Positions 42,002-51,800 of a stretch of 64,000 nucleotides of DNA are shown one piece after another (the first letter of the stretch is position 1; the number at the start of each line of letters is the position of its first letter). A program made the position numbers and the translations under genes. Source of the DNA: an uncultured Muribaculaceae bacterium (GTDB taxonomy: Bacteria; Bacteroidota; Bacteroidia; Bacteroidales; Muribaculaceae); assembly GCA_910587425.1 (NCBI GenBank), contig CAJUKU010000010.1:1-64000 (forward strand). Direction: 5' to 3'. Below the pieces are notes generated by a model. That model did no database searches. It was not told the origin of the DNA and saw nothing but the letters and a program-made list of their open reading frames with translations.

Positions 42002-43750
42002 ATGGAACAGAAACCTATCATATATCAGCTTATACCCCGTCTTTTTACAAACGACAACGAAAATTGTGTGCCTCACGGCACTCTCTCGCGCAATGGCTCG
42101 GGTAAGCTGAACGATATCACGGCTGCAGTGCTTCAGTCGATCAAGGATCTCGGCACTACCCACGTGTGGCTTACGGGAGTCATAGAGCACGCCCAGAAGA
42201 GTGACTATACGGAATACGGCATACTGCGTGACAATCCGCACGTGGTCAAGGGTGAAGCCGGATCGCCTTACGCCATAAAGGACTATTACGATATAGATCC
42301 CGACATAGCGGTCAGCGTGCCCGACCGCATGGCGGAGTTTGAGGCGGCGGTGTCGCGCATACATGATGCCGGAATGAAGGTGATCATAGACTTTGTGCCT
42401 AATCACGTGGCGCGTCAGTATCATTCTGACGCGGCTCCTGAAGGAGTGCGCGATCTTGGTGCCGACGATGACAAGAACCTCGCTTTCTCGCCCTCCAACA
42501 ATTTCTACTACATACCGCGGCAACTTTTCGCACCCTCTATAGATCTCGGGACCGGGAAGCAGAGCTATGTCGAGTTTCCGGCAAAGGTGACCGGCAACGA
42601 TTGCTTCACGGCGTTTCCTACACAGAACGACTGGTATGAGACCGTGAAACTCAATTACGGTGTGGATTATCAGGGTGGACATACACATCATTTTCAGCCG
42701 GTGCCCGACACCTGGATGAAGATGCTCGATATCCTACGGTTCTGGGCGGCTAAAGGTGTCGACGGATTCCGGTGCGACATGGCGTTCATGGTGCCTATCG
42801 AATTCTGGCAGTGGGCTATTCCGGTCATCAAGGACCACTATCCGCACATTATATTTATAGCCGAGATCTACGACACGAATCTCTACCGTGATTTCATAAA
42901 CGTAGGGCGTTTCGATTACCTTTATGATAAGGTGAACCTGTACGACACGCTGCGCGGCATACAGACATCCAACTTCTCGGCGGCTCAGCTGACCGGTTGC
43001 TGGCAGACCGTCGACGGCATAAGCGACCACATGCTCAATTTCCTTGAGAATCATGATGAACAGCGTTTTGCGTCACGTTTCTACGCCGGTGATCCCGGCA
43101 AGGTGATCCCGTCGCTCGTGGTCAGCTCGATGATTGGCACAGGGCCGATGATGATCTACATGGGTCAGGAGCTCGGTGAGCCGGCAGCCGATGCCGAGGG
43201 CTTCAGCGGATATGACGGGCGCACCACAATATTCGATTACTGGAGCCTGTCGACCTTGCGTCGCTGGCTGAACAAAGGGTGTCCCGGCAATGAGAATCTT
43301 ACCGGTCGTGAGCGCTGGCTGCGCGACAAGTACCGCACCATACTCCGCCTGTGCAACTCCGAAAAGGCGATCGTGAAGGGCAGATTCTTCGACCTCATGT
43401 ATGTCAATTATGAGAATCCGACGCTCAACCCTCACCGGCAGTATGTGTTCCTGCGCAATTATGCCGACGAGACTCTTGTCATAGCCGTGAATTTCTCGGC
43501 TGATTCATGCGACCTGCGCATCAACATACCCCGCCATGCGTTCGATATGCTTCAGATTCCGCAAGGCGATGCGGTCATGACTGAACTTCTGACCGGCGAA
43601 AAGCTTCATAAGGAGTTTGCCGAGGATGTTCCTTTCGAGACGTTCGTCGGCCCGTATGATGCGGTAGTGTGGAAGGTGAAGCACAAGAGTGTTGAGAAAA
43701 GCGATAAAAAAATCATGCCTCAGGGCGCACCCTCCGGCAAAAAAGCGTAA
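42002..43750 (+). CDS. Alpha-amylase family glycoside hydrolase (GH13), cytoplasmic
   Basis: The 582-residue enzyme acts on alpha-glucans. The barrel strands carry the usual sites: VIIDFVPNHVAR near 127, the nucleophile Asp in DGFRCDMAF near 257, the acid Glu in IFIAEIYD near 285, and NHDEQRF near 345. A C-terminal beta domain (YVFLRNYADETLVIAVNFS) follows. There is no signal peptide, so it probably degrades or remodels intracellular glycogen or imported maltodextrin. The Lys-rich tail ends in SGKKA. The gene partner upstream is the patatin; the downstream prs promoter overlaps its stop codon. Confidence 0.92.
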   Translation: MEQKPIIYQLIPRLFTNDNENCVPHGTLSRNGSGKLNDITAAVLQSIKDLGTTHVWLTGVIEHAQKSDYTEYGILRDNPHVVKGEAGSPYAIKDYYDIDPDIAVSVPDRMAEFEAAVSRIHDAGMKVIIDFVPNHVARQYHSDAAPEGVRDLGADDDKNLAFSPSNNFYYIPRQLFAPSIDLGTGKQSYVEFPAKVTGNDCFTAFPTQNDWYETVKLNYGVDYQGGHTHHFQPVPDTWMKMLDILRFWAAKGVDGFRCDMAFMVPIEFWQWAIPVIKDHYPHIIFIAEIYDTNLYRDFINVGRFDYLYDKVNLYDTLRGIQTSNFSAAQLTGCWQTVDGISDHMLNFLENHDEQRFASRFYAGDPGKVIPSLVVSSMIGTGPMMIYMGQELGEPAADAEGFSGYDGRTTIFDYWSLSTLRRWLNKGCPGNENLTGRERWLRDKYRTILRLCNSEKAIVKGRFFDLMYVNYENPTLNPHRQYVFLRNYADETLVIAVNFSADSCDLRINIPRHAFDMLQIPQGDAVMTELLTGEKLHKEFAEDVPFETFVGPYDAVVWKVKHKSVEKSDKKIMPQGAPSGKKA

Positions 43751-43755
43751 CTTTG
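43748..43755 (+). promoter_or_regulatory. -7 element for prs
   Basis: TAACTTTG is an exact match beginning on the stop codon of the GH13 gene, about 70 nt before the ATG of prs. Confidence 0.5.
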
Positions 43756-43823
43756 CCCTCGGTTATCACTCGGCAACCAGGAAATTGCAGACAATTTAGT
43801 CCCGATTACATATATCACCGCTT

Positions 43824-44768
43824 ATGAACTCAGTAATCCATCCCATCAAGATTTTCGCGGGCACAAAGTCGCGCTACATGGGTGAAGAAATTTGCAAATG
43901 TCTCGGCATGGAGCTCGGAAAAATGAATATCCAGCACTTTGCCGACGGCGAGTTTGAGGTATCGTTCGAGGAGCCGATCCGCGGATGCGAGGTCTATCTC
44001 GTGCAGTCGACCGTGCCCAATGCCGACAATCTCATGGAGCTCCTGCTCATGATCGATGCGGCAAAGCGTGCTTCCGCTCACTCCGTGATCGCTGTCATCC
44101 CTTATTTCGGATGGGCGCGTCAGGACCGCAAGGACAAACCGCGTGTGAGCATAGCCGCCAAGCTCGTGGCTGATCTTCTCGTTGCCGCCGGTGTGAACCG
44201 CGTGATCACGATGGATCTTCATGCCGACCAGATCCAGGGATTCTTCAATATTCCTGTGGATCACCTCTATGCTTCGTCGGTGTTCATTCCTTATATCGAA
44301 AGCCTCAAGCTTGAGGATATGGTGATCGCTACTCCCGACGTGGGTGGTGCCAAGCGTGCCAACAGCTATGCCAAATATCTTGATGTGCCTCTGGTGCTCT
44401 GCCACAAGCAGCGTGCGAAGGCAAACGTAGTCGAGTCAATGACCGTTATTGGCGACGTACAGGGTAAGAACGTGATTCTGATCGACGATATGGTGGATAC
44501 TGCCGGAACCATCACCAAGGCAGCGAACCTGATGATGGAGAAGGGTGCGAAGTCAGTGCGCGCGCTTGCATCGCATGCCATAATGAGCGATCCCGCATCG
44601 CAGCGTGTCGACGAGAGCGCGATGACAGAGATGATCTTCACAAACAGCATCCCGTTCGAGAAGCAGTGCCGCAAGGCTACCATAATCAGTGTGGCACGCC
44701 TGATTGCCGATACTATCAGCCGCGTTCATAACAACCAGTCGATCTCGAGCCAGTACATATTCAAGTAA
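43824..44768 (+). CDS. prs: Ribose-phosphate pyrophosphokinase
   Basis: The 314-residue enzyme makes PRPP from ribose-5-phosphate and ATP for nucleotide, histidine and NAD synthesis. IKIFAGTKSRYMGEEICKCLG at the start, DLHADQIQGFFNIPVDHLYA near 132, PDVGGAKRANSYAKYLD near 172 and the PRPP loop VILIDDMVDTAGTITKAANLM near 216 are all typical. The length is normal. It also supports apt earlier in the window by supplying PRPP. Confidence 0.97.
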   Translation: MNSVIHPIKIFAGTKSRYMGEEICKCLGMELGKMNIQHFADGEFEVSFEEPIRGCEVYLVQSTVPNADNLMELLLMIDAAKRASAHSVIAVIPYFGWARQDRKDKPRVSIAAKLVADLLVAAGVNRVITMDLHADQIQGFFNIPVDHLYASSVFIPYIESLKLEDMVIATPDVGGAKRANSYAKYLDVPLVLCHKQRAKANVVESMTVIGDVQGKNVILIDDMVDTAGTITKAANLMMEKGAKSVRALASHAIMSDPASQRVDESAMTEMIFTNSIPFEKQCRKATIISVARLIADTISRVHNNQSISSQYIFK

Positions 44769-44785
44769 TCTTTACGGCTTGCTGC

Positions 44786-44810
44786 TCTGCTTCCGGATTG
44801 CCGGAGCAGA
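44786..44810 (+). terminator. Hairpin after prs
   Basis: TCTGCTTCCGG (44786-44796) pairs with CCGGAGCAGA (44801-44810) with one bulged T. No T run follows, so it is a weak terminator candidate. Confidence 0.4.
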
Positions 44811-44875
44811 CACATAAGTCATATTACCGCAGCGGCTATGGCTGATATCAGTTTGCCGCAGCATAAAAAATCAAA

Positions 44876-44904
44876 CGAGGAGATGTTTTCACAACGTCTC
44901 CTCG
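44876..44904. other. Second hairpin in the prs-recA gap
   Basis: CGAGGAGATGTT (44876-44887) pairs over 12 positions with AACGTCTCCTCG (44893-44904). The minus-strand side has a T-rich flank. Between 44905 and 45160 I see only the recA -7 element. Confidence 0.4.
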
Positions 44905-45062
44905 CTTAGATAATAAACCAATCATTATCACATTTCTTGCAATGGAAAAAGTAATTTTTGCTATGTACTATTACAACGCATGGCGGAGTGATTGGTTCGG
45001 AGGTGTGATGACAATAACTTGATTTAACATGGTTGGGCATAGTATTTGCCCGCTCTTTTTCG

Positions 45063-45070
45063 TAACTTTG
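45063..45070 (+). promoter_or_regulatory. -7 element for recA
   Basis: TAACTTTG matches exactly, about 90 nt before the chosen recA start. No -33 element of standard spacing and no LexA-type palindrome are visible. Confidence 0.5.
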
Positions 45071-45160
45071 CGTCACGATCATAAAAGCTGCCGACATGTG
45101 AGTCAATGACTCGGTATGGATGGCGGCGGTAATCATTCAGAAATAATAAAACTACAAGAT

Positions 45161-46381
45161 ATGGCTAAAAAAGCAACAACAGCCCGCAAGGGTAAGGATG
45201 ATCCCAAGGCAGCGCTCGACCCCAAGCAGGCGCGCCTTAACGCCCTTACTTCCGTGATGCAGAAGATCGAGAAGGATTACGGCAAGGGTGCGATCATGAA
45301 ACTCGGCGACGAGAAAGTCGAGGATGTGGAGGTGATACCCACCGGATCGATCGGTCTGAACTATGCCCTCGGTGTGGGAGGTTTCCCCCGTGGCAGAATC
45401 GTTGAGATCTACGGCCCGGAGTCGTCAGGTAAGACCACTCTCGCTATACATGCCATGGCTGAGGCTCAGAAACTCGGCGGTATCGCGGCAATCATCGACG
45501 CGGAGCATGCCTTCGACCGTTTCTATGCCGAAAAACTCGGTGTGGATGTCGACAATCTTCTCATAGCCCAGCCCGACAATGGCGAGCAGGCTCTTGAGAT
45601 AGCCGACCAGCTCATCCGCTCATCGGCGGTGGATATAGTGGTGATCGACTCCGTAGCCGCCCTGACCCCGAAAAACGAGATCGAGGGTGATATGGGTGAC
45701 CGCAACGTGGGCTTGCAGGCGCGTCTGATGTCGCAGGCTTTGCGTAAACTCACCGGCACGATAGCCCGCACAAACACCTGCTGCGTGTTCATCAACCAGC
45801 TGCGTGCCAATATCGGTGTGATGTTCGGTCCGTCGGAAACCACCGCCGGTGGCAACGCTCTGAAATACTACGCTTCGGTGCGTATCGATATCCGTTCAAG
45901 CTCGACCATCAAGGATGGCGATGACGCTATCGGACGCGTTGCCAAGGTCAAGGTAGCGAAGAACAAGGTTGCTCCCCCCTTCAAGAAAGTGGAGTTCGAT
46001 ATAATGTTCGGCGAGGGTATCAGCCGTTCGAGCGAGATCATAGATCTTGGCGTGGAGTTGAATATCATCAACAAGTCTGGAGCATGGTACAGCTACGACG
46101 GTACGAAACTTGCCAACGGACGTGAGGCTGCGAAGCGTGTGATAAACGACAATCCGGAGCTCGCCGATGAGCTTGAGGCTAAGATCATGGCTGCTCTTAA
46201 GGAGGGCGGTCTCGGCAAGAAAGGAAAGAAGAAGAGCGATTCAAAGAAAGGTGGCTCGAAAAAGGATTCTGAGCCGGCTATCGATGAGGAGCTCGACGAA
46301 CTTGACGACCTGGGCGATGAGCTCGACGATCTGGATCTGGAAGGTGATCTTCCTGATGATTTCTCGATCGACGAGGAGTAA
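45161..46381 (+). CDS. recA: Recombinase RecA
   Basis: The 406-residue protein catalyses DNA strand exchange. The Walker A loop is GPESSGKTTL near 86. FDRFYAEKLGVDVDNLL, VVIDSVAALTPKNEIEGDMGD and the RLMSQALRKLTGT and INQLRANIGVMFG stretches are the usual RecA core. The ATG at 45161 gives MAKKATTARKGKDDPK; one at 45116 would add a tail with no family support. The C-terminus is longer than in E. coli, with a Lys-rich stretch and then a very acidic end (DELDDLGDELDDLDLEGDLP). No regulatory partner adjoins it. Confidence 0.98.
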   Translation: MAKKATTARKGKDDPKAALDPKQARLNALTSVMQKIEKDYGKGAIMKLGDEKVEDVEVIPTGSIGLNYALGVGGFPRGRIVEIYGPESSGKTTLAIHAMAEAQKLGGIAAIIDAEHAFDRFYAEKLGVDVDNLLIAQPDNGEQALEIADQLIRSSAVDIVVIDSVAALTPKNEIEGDMGDRNVGLQARLMSQALRKLTGTIARTNTCCVFINQLRANIGVMFGPSETTAGGNALKYYASVRIDIRSSSTIKDGDDAIGRVAKVKVAKNKVAPPFKKVEFDIMFGEGISRSSEIIDLGVELNIINKSGAWYSYDGTKLANGREAAKRVINDNPELADELEAKIMAALKEGGLGKKGKKKSDSKKGGSKKDSEPAIDEELDELDDLGDELDDLDLEGDLPDDFSIDEE

Positions 46382-46411
46382 TAGCAGTTTCTCAGTAAAC
46401 TAAGATACTAC

Positions 46412-46448
46412 AAGCGGCTGTGTCAGGAGATTGGCACAGCCGCTTTTA
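46412..46448 (+). terminator. Terminator after recA
   Basis: AAGCGGCTGTG (46412-46422) pairs with CACAGCCGCTT (46435-46445), followed by TTATATG. It may also serve the minus-strand gene ending at 46477. Confidence 0.8.
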
Positions 46449-46476
46449 TATGTTTGTGGTCGTTGACTGATTCGTA

Positions 46477-47391
46477 TCAGGTGGAGGCGTTGAACTGCCG
46501 TGGAGTATGCAGCAGAAACCATGCCCGCAGACGTTCACCTAATGGTATGCCCGGGATGCGGAGCACTCTTGCGTTGACTTCGGCGAATGTGTTGCGCCAA
46601 AGTGTGAAACGGTTGTCGGCGGTGTACATCAAGGGGGCTTTCGCCATGAATTTCATCTGTAGCAGAAAGGGAGAGAAGCGCTCGGTGAGTCCATGTTCAT
46701 CAAACCAGTTGTCGATAAGCATGGCAAGCAGCAGATGCTGTTTTATTTCCGGAGTGTAGCTGTGAAGCGGTATGGGTGAGGAGCCACGTCTGATCACCGC
46801 TACCCTATCCGGCGTGCATAGTGCAAAGACGCGAGCTATGATGTTTATGTGATGCCATATATCGGAAAGTAGCGGCGGTGCGACGGCATCGGCGGCGAGC
46901 AGCAGATCTCGGCTTATCAATTTGCCATGCAGGTTGAAATCGCCGCGGGCTATGCTCATTCGGTTAAGGTCAGGGTGTCGGGTGGAGAGATGGCTGCACA
47001 CGATGTCGCACTGGCGTGATTCAGCCGCATCGGCAAGGGCGGCGAAGTCAGCTGTGGTGGGGATGCTCTCGGGTGTAGTGAACATCACATAGCGCGATTG
47101 TGTGAGTTTCAACCCTTCGGAAAGTGCGGCTGTGATGCCTTGCCGGAAATGCAGGGTAGCGGTTACGCTGCTACGGTCAAATTCAGGATGTAAAGCCATG
47201 AAATAGCTGAGCACATCAGCGCTGCGGTCTGTGCTTCCGTCGTTTACAATCACGCATCGCACGTCGTGCGACTGCGTGAGCTTAGTCAGTAGCGAGAGTG
47301 AATGCTCAAGCCGGTCGGCATCGTTATGGACGGTGAATATTATACAGTGCGCTGACTTAGCCGGGTCTTTTGCGCCGGTGTCAGAACACAT
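46477..47391 (-). CDS. Glycosyltransferase family 2-like protein
   Basis: The 304-residue protein has the GT-A start CIIFTVHNDADRLEHSLSLLTKL and the nucleotide-sugar segment CVIVNDGSTDRSADVLSYF near 46-64. YVMFTTPESIPTTADF follows near 105. The usual DxD is replaced by a Thr/Pro-rich stretch, so the activity may be altered. The rest is helical with Trp/Phe residues. It overlaps the 3' end of the small barrel gene by 11 nt, so the two are linked. The acceptor and pathway are unknown. Confidence 0.7.
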   Translation of the reverse strand: MCSDTGAKDPAKSAHCIIFTVHNDADRLEHSLSLLTKLTQSHDVRCVIVNDGSTDRSADVLSYFMALHPEFDRSSVTATLHFRQGITAALSEGLKLTQSRYVMFTTPESIPTTADFAALADAAESRQCDIVCSHLSTRHPDLNRMSIARGDFNLHGKLISRDLLLAADAVAPPLLSDIWHHINIIARVFALCTPDRVAVIRRGSSPIPLHSYTPEIKQHLLLAMLIDNWFDEHGLTERFSPFLLQMKFMAKAPLMYTADNRFTLWRNTFAEVNARVLRIPGIPLGERLRAWFLLHTPRQFNAST

Positions 47392-47872
47392 AGCCTATCG
47401 AGACGGTGAATACGCCGCTGTTGTAATCGCGTGTCCACCTGAATTTCGCGTCCGCTCCGAGTTTCAGTGTCGGTGTGACGAGGTAGTCCACGCCGGCTCC
47501 GGCATTAAGTCCGAGCCTGTCGGTGCGTGCGCTGACGTCGTTATTGTCGGGCTCCCGGTAATTCCAGGTCGTATAATTCAGTCCGGCAAGCGGGTAGGCG
47601 GTGAGTCTCGATGATGGTGCGGTGAGCGGGAAGTGACCGTTCAGATTTATGGAGAATGCGTCGTGGCCGTCGTTACGGAATGAATAGTCCACATCAGGGG
47701 CGAGGCGGAAGCGGCTGCTGAAAGCGTACTGGAAGTAGAGACCAGCTACCCCGGAGCGGTTGCTGGTGGTGTATCCGGCGCGCAGACCCACGCTTTTCTC
47801 TCCGCGCTCTATTCCGGCGGCTGGAAGTGCGGCGATGAGCAGACAGACCGCCACGATGCATTTCTTGAGCAT
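47381..47872 (-). CDS. Small outer-membrane beta-barrel protein
   Basis: The 163-residue protein has a signal peptide (KKCIVAVCLLIAALPAAG). A short barrel follows: GLRAGYTTSNRSGVAGLYFQYAF, FRLAPDVDYSFRN, YPLAGLNYTTWNYREP, GLNAGAGVDYLVTPTLKLGADAKFRW. It ends FTVSIGYVF with a C-terminal Phe. The size matches OmpX/OmpW-like eight-strand barrels. Its stop overlaps the start of the glycosyltransferase gene. Confidence 0.75.
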   Translation of the reverse strand: MLKKCIVAVCLLIAALPAAGIERGEKSVGLRAGYTTSNRSGVAGLYFQYAFSSRFRLAPDVDYSFRNDGHDAFSINLNGHFPLTAPSSRLTAYPLAGLNYTTWNYREPDNNDVSARTDRLGLNAGAGVDYLVTPTLKLGADAKFRWTRDYNSGVFTVSIGYVF

Positions 47873-47959
47873 TTTCGTGTTGTATGTGTGGTGATGAATG
47901 TTTTTCCGGCTACAAATATAATGAAACCGGAGCTAAAAATCCAACCGTGCTGGGCAAAT

Positions 47960-48706
47960 TTAGCTGATCACGTCAAATCCGCGGCGGCGGATCGCGTCGA
48001 GCATGCGGTACGACATAGCCTCGCGGTAGTAGCTGATGATGTGCGATGCCCAGTCGTTGTCGGATGTCGTGCCGCTTCTGGTGGCATTGTAGCGGGTGAT
48101 CTCCTCATCGTAGGCTACAAGACGGTCTGTCAGCCCTTCGTCGCTGTAGCGGTTGCTGTGTATGCTGATCTCCTTCGACTGTTTGGGTTTTAGATCGGGG
48201 AGTTCACGCGGCACTCCGATTGCAAGCGCGCAGACTATGTAGGTGCTCTGCGGGAGTGACAGGAGTTTCGATAATGCTTCGGGTGCGCAAGTTCTGGCGT
48301 AGCCTATGCAGCATGTGCCAAGCCCCTGAGCCTCGGCGGCTGTTAGGGCGTTCATCATCGCGAGCGTGGCGTCGACGGTGCCTACAATTACTCCGTCGAG
48401 TGTGTGCTCGAAGTCGGGCATGTCGATACCCTTTCTGTCGGCAATGAGGCGGATCTTGTGGAAGTCGGCGCAGAATACCATGAAATGATTGCAAGTCTTA
48501 GCCTGTTTCTGACCTGTCAGGCGATAGATCTCCTCTTTGAGTTCCTGATCAGTGACATCGACCACAGAGAACTGCTGCCCGTTGTAACTTGTAGGGGTAT
48601 TGCGTATTGCGTCGTAGATGAACTGCATTGCTTCGTCGGAAATCGCCTCGCGCTCATAGCGGCGGATGCTGCGGCGTTCAAGAATGGTCTGGCTTACACT
48701 TTTCAC
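47960..48706 (-). CDS. Nitroreductase family protein
   Basis: From a GTG at 48706 the protein has 248 residues and begins VKSVSQTILERRSIRRYEREAISD, the FMN-binding start of nitroreductase-like flavoproteins. NTPTSYNGQQFSVVDV near 40 and AEAQGLGTCCIGYAR near 130 are typical of the NfsA/FRP group. These enzymes reduce nitro compounds or quinones with NAD(P)H. An ATG at 48793 would add a basic, poorly conserved segment and is disfavoured. It is divergent from carB. Confidence 0.85.
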   Translation of the reverse strand: MKSVSQTILERRSIRRYEREAISDEAMQFIYDAIRNTPTSYNGQQFSVVDVTDQELKEEIYRLTGQKQAKTCNHFMVFCADFHKIRLIADRKGIDMPDFEHTLDGVIVGTVDATLAMMNALTAAEAQGLGTCCIGYARTCAPEALSKLLSLPQSTYIVCALAIGVPRELPDLKPKQSKEISIHSNRYSDEGLTDRLVAYDEEITRYNATRSGTTSDNDWASHIISYYREAMSYRMLDAIRRRGFDVIS

Positions 48707-48834
48707 GGTTGCGCTTGTTTTTGGGTGGTAAAGAAATGTTGATATGAACCGGCTGCGGCGCCGGCGCTTACCGAGATAACAAACGTGATGCAAAAAAGTT
48801 CGGCGGTAGGATGCCGAAATCGGCGGGGATTTAG

Positions 48835-48842
48835 TATTTTTG
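48835..48842 (+). promoter_or_regulatory. -7 element for carB
   Basis: TATTTTTG matches exactly, 27 nt before the ATG at 48869; no clear -33 element. Confidence 0.45.
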
Positions 48843-48868
48843 CATAAAATTTCTAAGTGACTTTACTT

Positions 48869-51800
48869 ATGGCGATGAAGAAAGTATTGCTGCTCGGTTC
48901 CGGAGCATTGAAAATCGGACAGGCGGGCGAGTTTGACTACTCCGGCTCGCAAGCCCTGAAAGCCCTGCGTGAAGAGGGTATCTCGACAGTCCTCATCAAC
49001 CCTAACATTGCAACGATACAGACCTCTGAAGGTGTTGCCGACCAGGTTTATTTCCTGCCCGTGACTCCCTACTTTGTAGAGGAGGTTATCAAGAAGGAGC
49101 GTCCCGACGGCATACTGCTTGCCTTTGGCGGTCAGACCGCACTAAACTGCGGCACGGAGCTTTACCTGAACGGCACTCTGGAGCGCTACGGCGTGAAGGT
49201 GCTCGGCACATCGGTTGAGGCTATCATGATCACCGAGGACCGCGACCTGTTTGTAAAGAAACTTAACGAAATTGAGGTGAAGACTCCGGTGTCGCAGGCT
49301 GTGGAGAGCATTGACGACGCCGTTGAGGTTGCACACCGTATCGGTTATCCGGTGATGGTCCGCTCGGGTTACGCCCTCGGTGGTCTCGGATCGGGAATCT
49401 GCACGAACGATGCCGAATTCCGTGCACACTGCGAGAGCGCGCTCGCCTATTCCCGTCAGATCCTCGTTGAGGAATCGCTCAAAGGATGGAAAGAGATCGA
49501 GTTTGAGGTGATACGCGATGCCAACGACCATTGCTTCACCGTTGTGCCGATGGAAAACTTCGACCCGCTGGGCATCCATACCGGCGAATCGATAGTTGTG
49601 GCTCCCATCGTGTCGCTCCGTCCCGAGCAGATCAGTATGCTCGAGGAGATAGCCCGCCGTGTAGTGCGTCACATAGGGATCGTGGGTGAGTGCAACATCC
49701 AGTATGCCTTCAACGCCGAGACCAACGACTACCGCATTATCGAGATCAACGCCCGTCTGAGCCGTTCGTCGGCGCTCGCATCGAAAGCCTCCGGTTATCC
49801 TCTGGCTTTTGTCGCAGCAAAACTCGCTCTCGGATACACACTCGACCAGATCGGCGAGATGGGTACCCCCAACTCGGCATACGAGGCTCCGAAAGTTGAC
49901 TACATGATCGTGAAGATACCCCGCTGGGACCTCACGAAATTTGCCGGTGTTGACCGCGAGATCGGATCATCGATGAAATCGGTGGGTGAGATCATGTCGA
50001 TCGGTAAATCATTCGAGGAGATCATGCAGAAGGGTCTTCGCATGATCGGTCAGGGCATGCACGGTTTTGTGGGCAACAACGACATAGAGTTTGCCGATCT
50101 TGACCATGCTCTGGAGCATCCGACAGATCTCCGCATCTTCGCCATCGCCGAGGCGCTGCAGCGCGGCTACACCATAGAGCGCATAGTTGAGCTGACAAAG
50201 ATTGACCGCTGGTTCATCTCGCGTCTCGACAATATCGTGCGCTATGCCGCTCATCTCGCCGAGTTCGACAGCATCGAGAAAATCGACCGTGCAACAATGC
50301 ACGAAGCGAAGCGTCTTGGCTTCAGCGATTTCCAGATAGCGCGCCTTGTGGAGAATCCCAAAGGGAAGATGGACGACGAGGTGATGCGTGTGCGCAAGCA
50401 CCGTAAGTCGCTCGATGTCCTCCCCGCCGTGCAGCGCATCAACACCGTAGCTTCCGAATATCCCGATCTCACGAACTATCTGTACGTCACCTATGGATCG
50501 GTGACCCACGCGATACCTTACGGCATGAACGCCGGCAACAATATTGTTGTCCTCGGTTCTGGGGCATACCGCATCGGCAGCTCCGTGGAGTTCGACTGGT
50601 GCTCTGTGAATGCCGCCACCACCTGCCGCCGTCTCGGTTACCGCTCGATAATGATCAACTACAACCCGGAGACCGTCTCAACCGACTATGACATGTGCGA
50701 CCGCCTCTACTTCGATGAGCTGAGCTTCGAGCGTGTCATGGATATCATCGAGCTCGAATCACCCAAGGGTGTGATCGTGAGCGTGGGCGGACAGATTCCG
50801 AACAATCTCGCCATGAAGCTCTATGGCAGCCATGTGCCTGTGCTCGGTACATCGCCGGTGTCGATCGACCGTGCCGAGAACCGTCATAAGTTCTCAGCAA
50901 TGCTCGACCAGCTCGGCATCGACCAGCCGCGATGGAAAGAGCTGACCACCGAAGAGGATATCCGTGATTTCGTGTCAGAGGTCGGCTTCCCGGTACTGGT
51001 GCGTCCCAGCTACGTGCTTTCGGGTGCCGCCATGAATGTCTGTCATGATTACGACGAGATGCACCGCTTCCTTGCCCAGGCTGCGAAGGTCTCGAAAGAA
51101 TATCCGGTCGTTGTGTCGGAATTCCTGCAGAATGCCAAGGAGATCGAGTTTGACGCTGTGGCACGCAATGGTGAGATCGTGGAGTATGCTATCTCGGAGC
51201 ATGTGGAGTTTGCCGGCGTACATTCGGGCGACGCGACCCTCGTATTCCCCGCACAGAAAATCTATATGGCTACGGCGCGCCGCATAAAGCGCATCAGCGC
51301 CCGCATAGCCAAGGAACTCAATATCTCCGGTCCGTTCAACATTCAGTATCTTGCCAAGGACAACGATGTGAAGGTGATCGAGTGCAATCTCCGCGCTTCG
51401 CGTTCGTTCCCGTTTGTCAGCAAGGTGCTTAAAAAGAACTTCATCGCCGATGCCACCCGCATCATGCTCGGTGAGAAAGTTGAGCCGACCGATTCCTCGA
51501 CTTTCGATATCGACTATATCGGTGTCAAGGCATCGCAGTTCAGCTTCGCACGTCTGCACAAGGCTGACCCTGTGCTGGGCGTGGATATGTCGTCGACCGG
51601 CGAGGTGGGCTGTCTCGGACGTGATTTCGACGAGGCGCTGCTCAACGCAATGCTCTCCGTGGGCAACCATGTGCCTCAGGGTGGTGTGCTTGTCAGCTCA
51701 GGCGATGTGCGTGGCAAGGTGGATATGCTCGATGCCTGCCGCCGTCTTGCGGAGCATGGCTACAAGATCTATGCTACCGAAGGCACCGCACAGTTCCTCA

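Noticed and set aside
44906..45136. A 76-codon minus-strand frame before recA
   Set aside because: It covers the recA -7 element, has no convincing start context and resembles nothing known.
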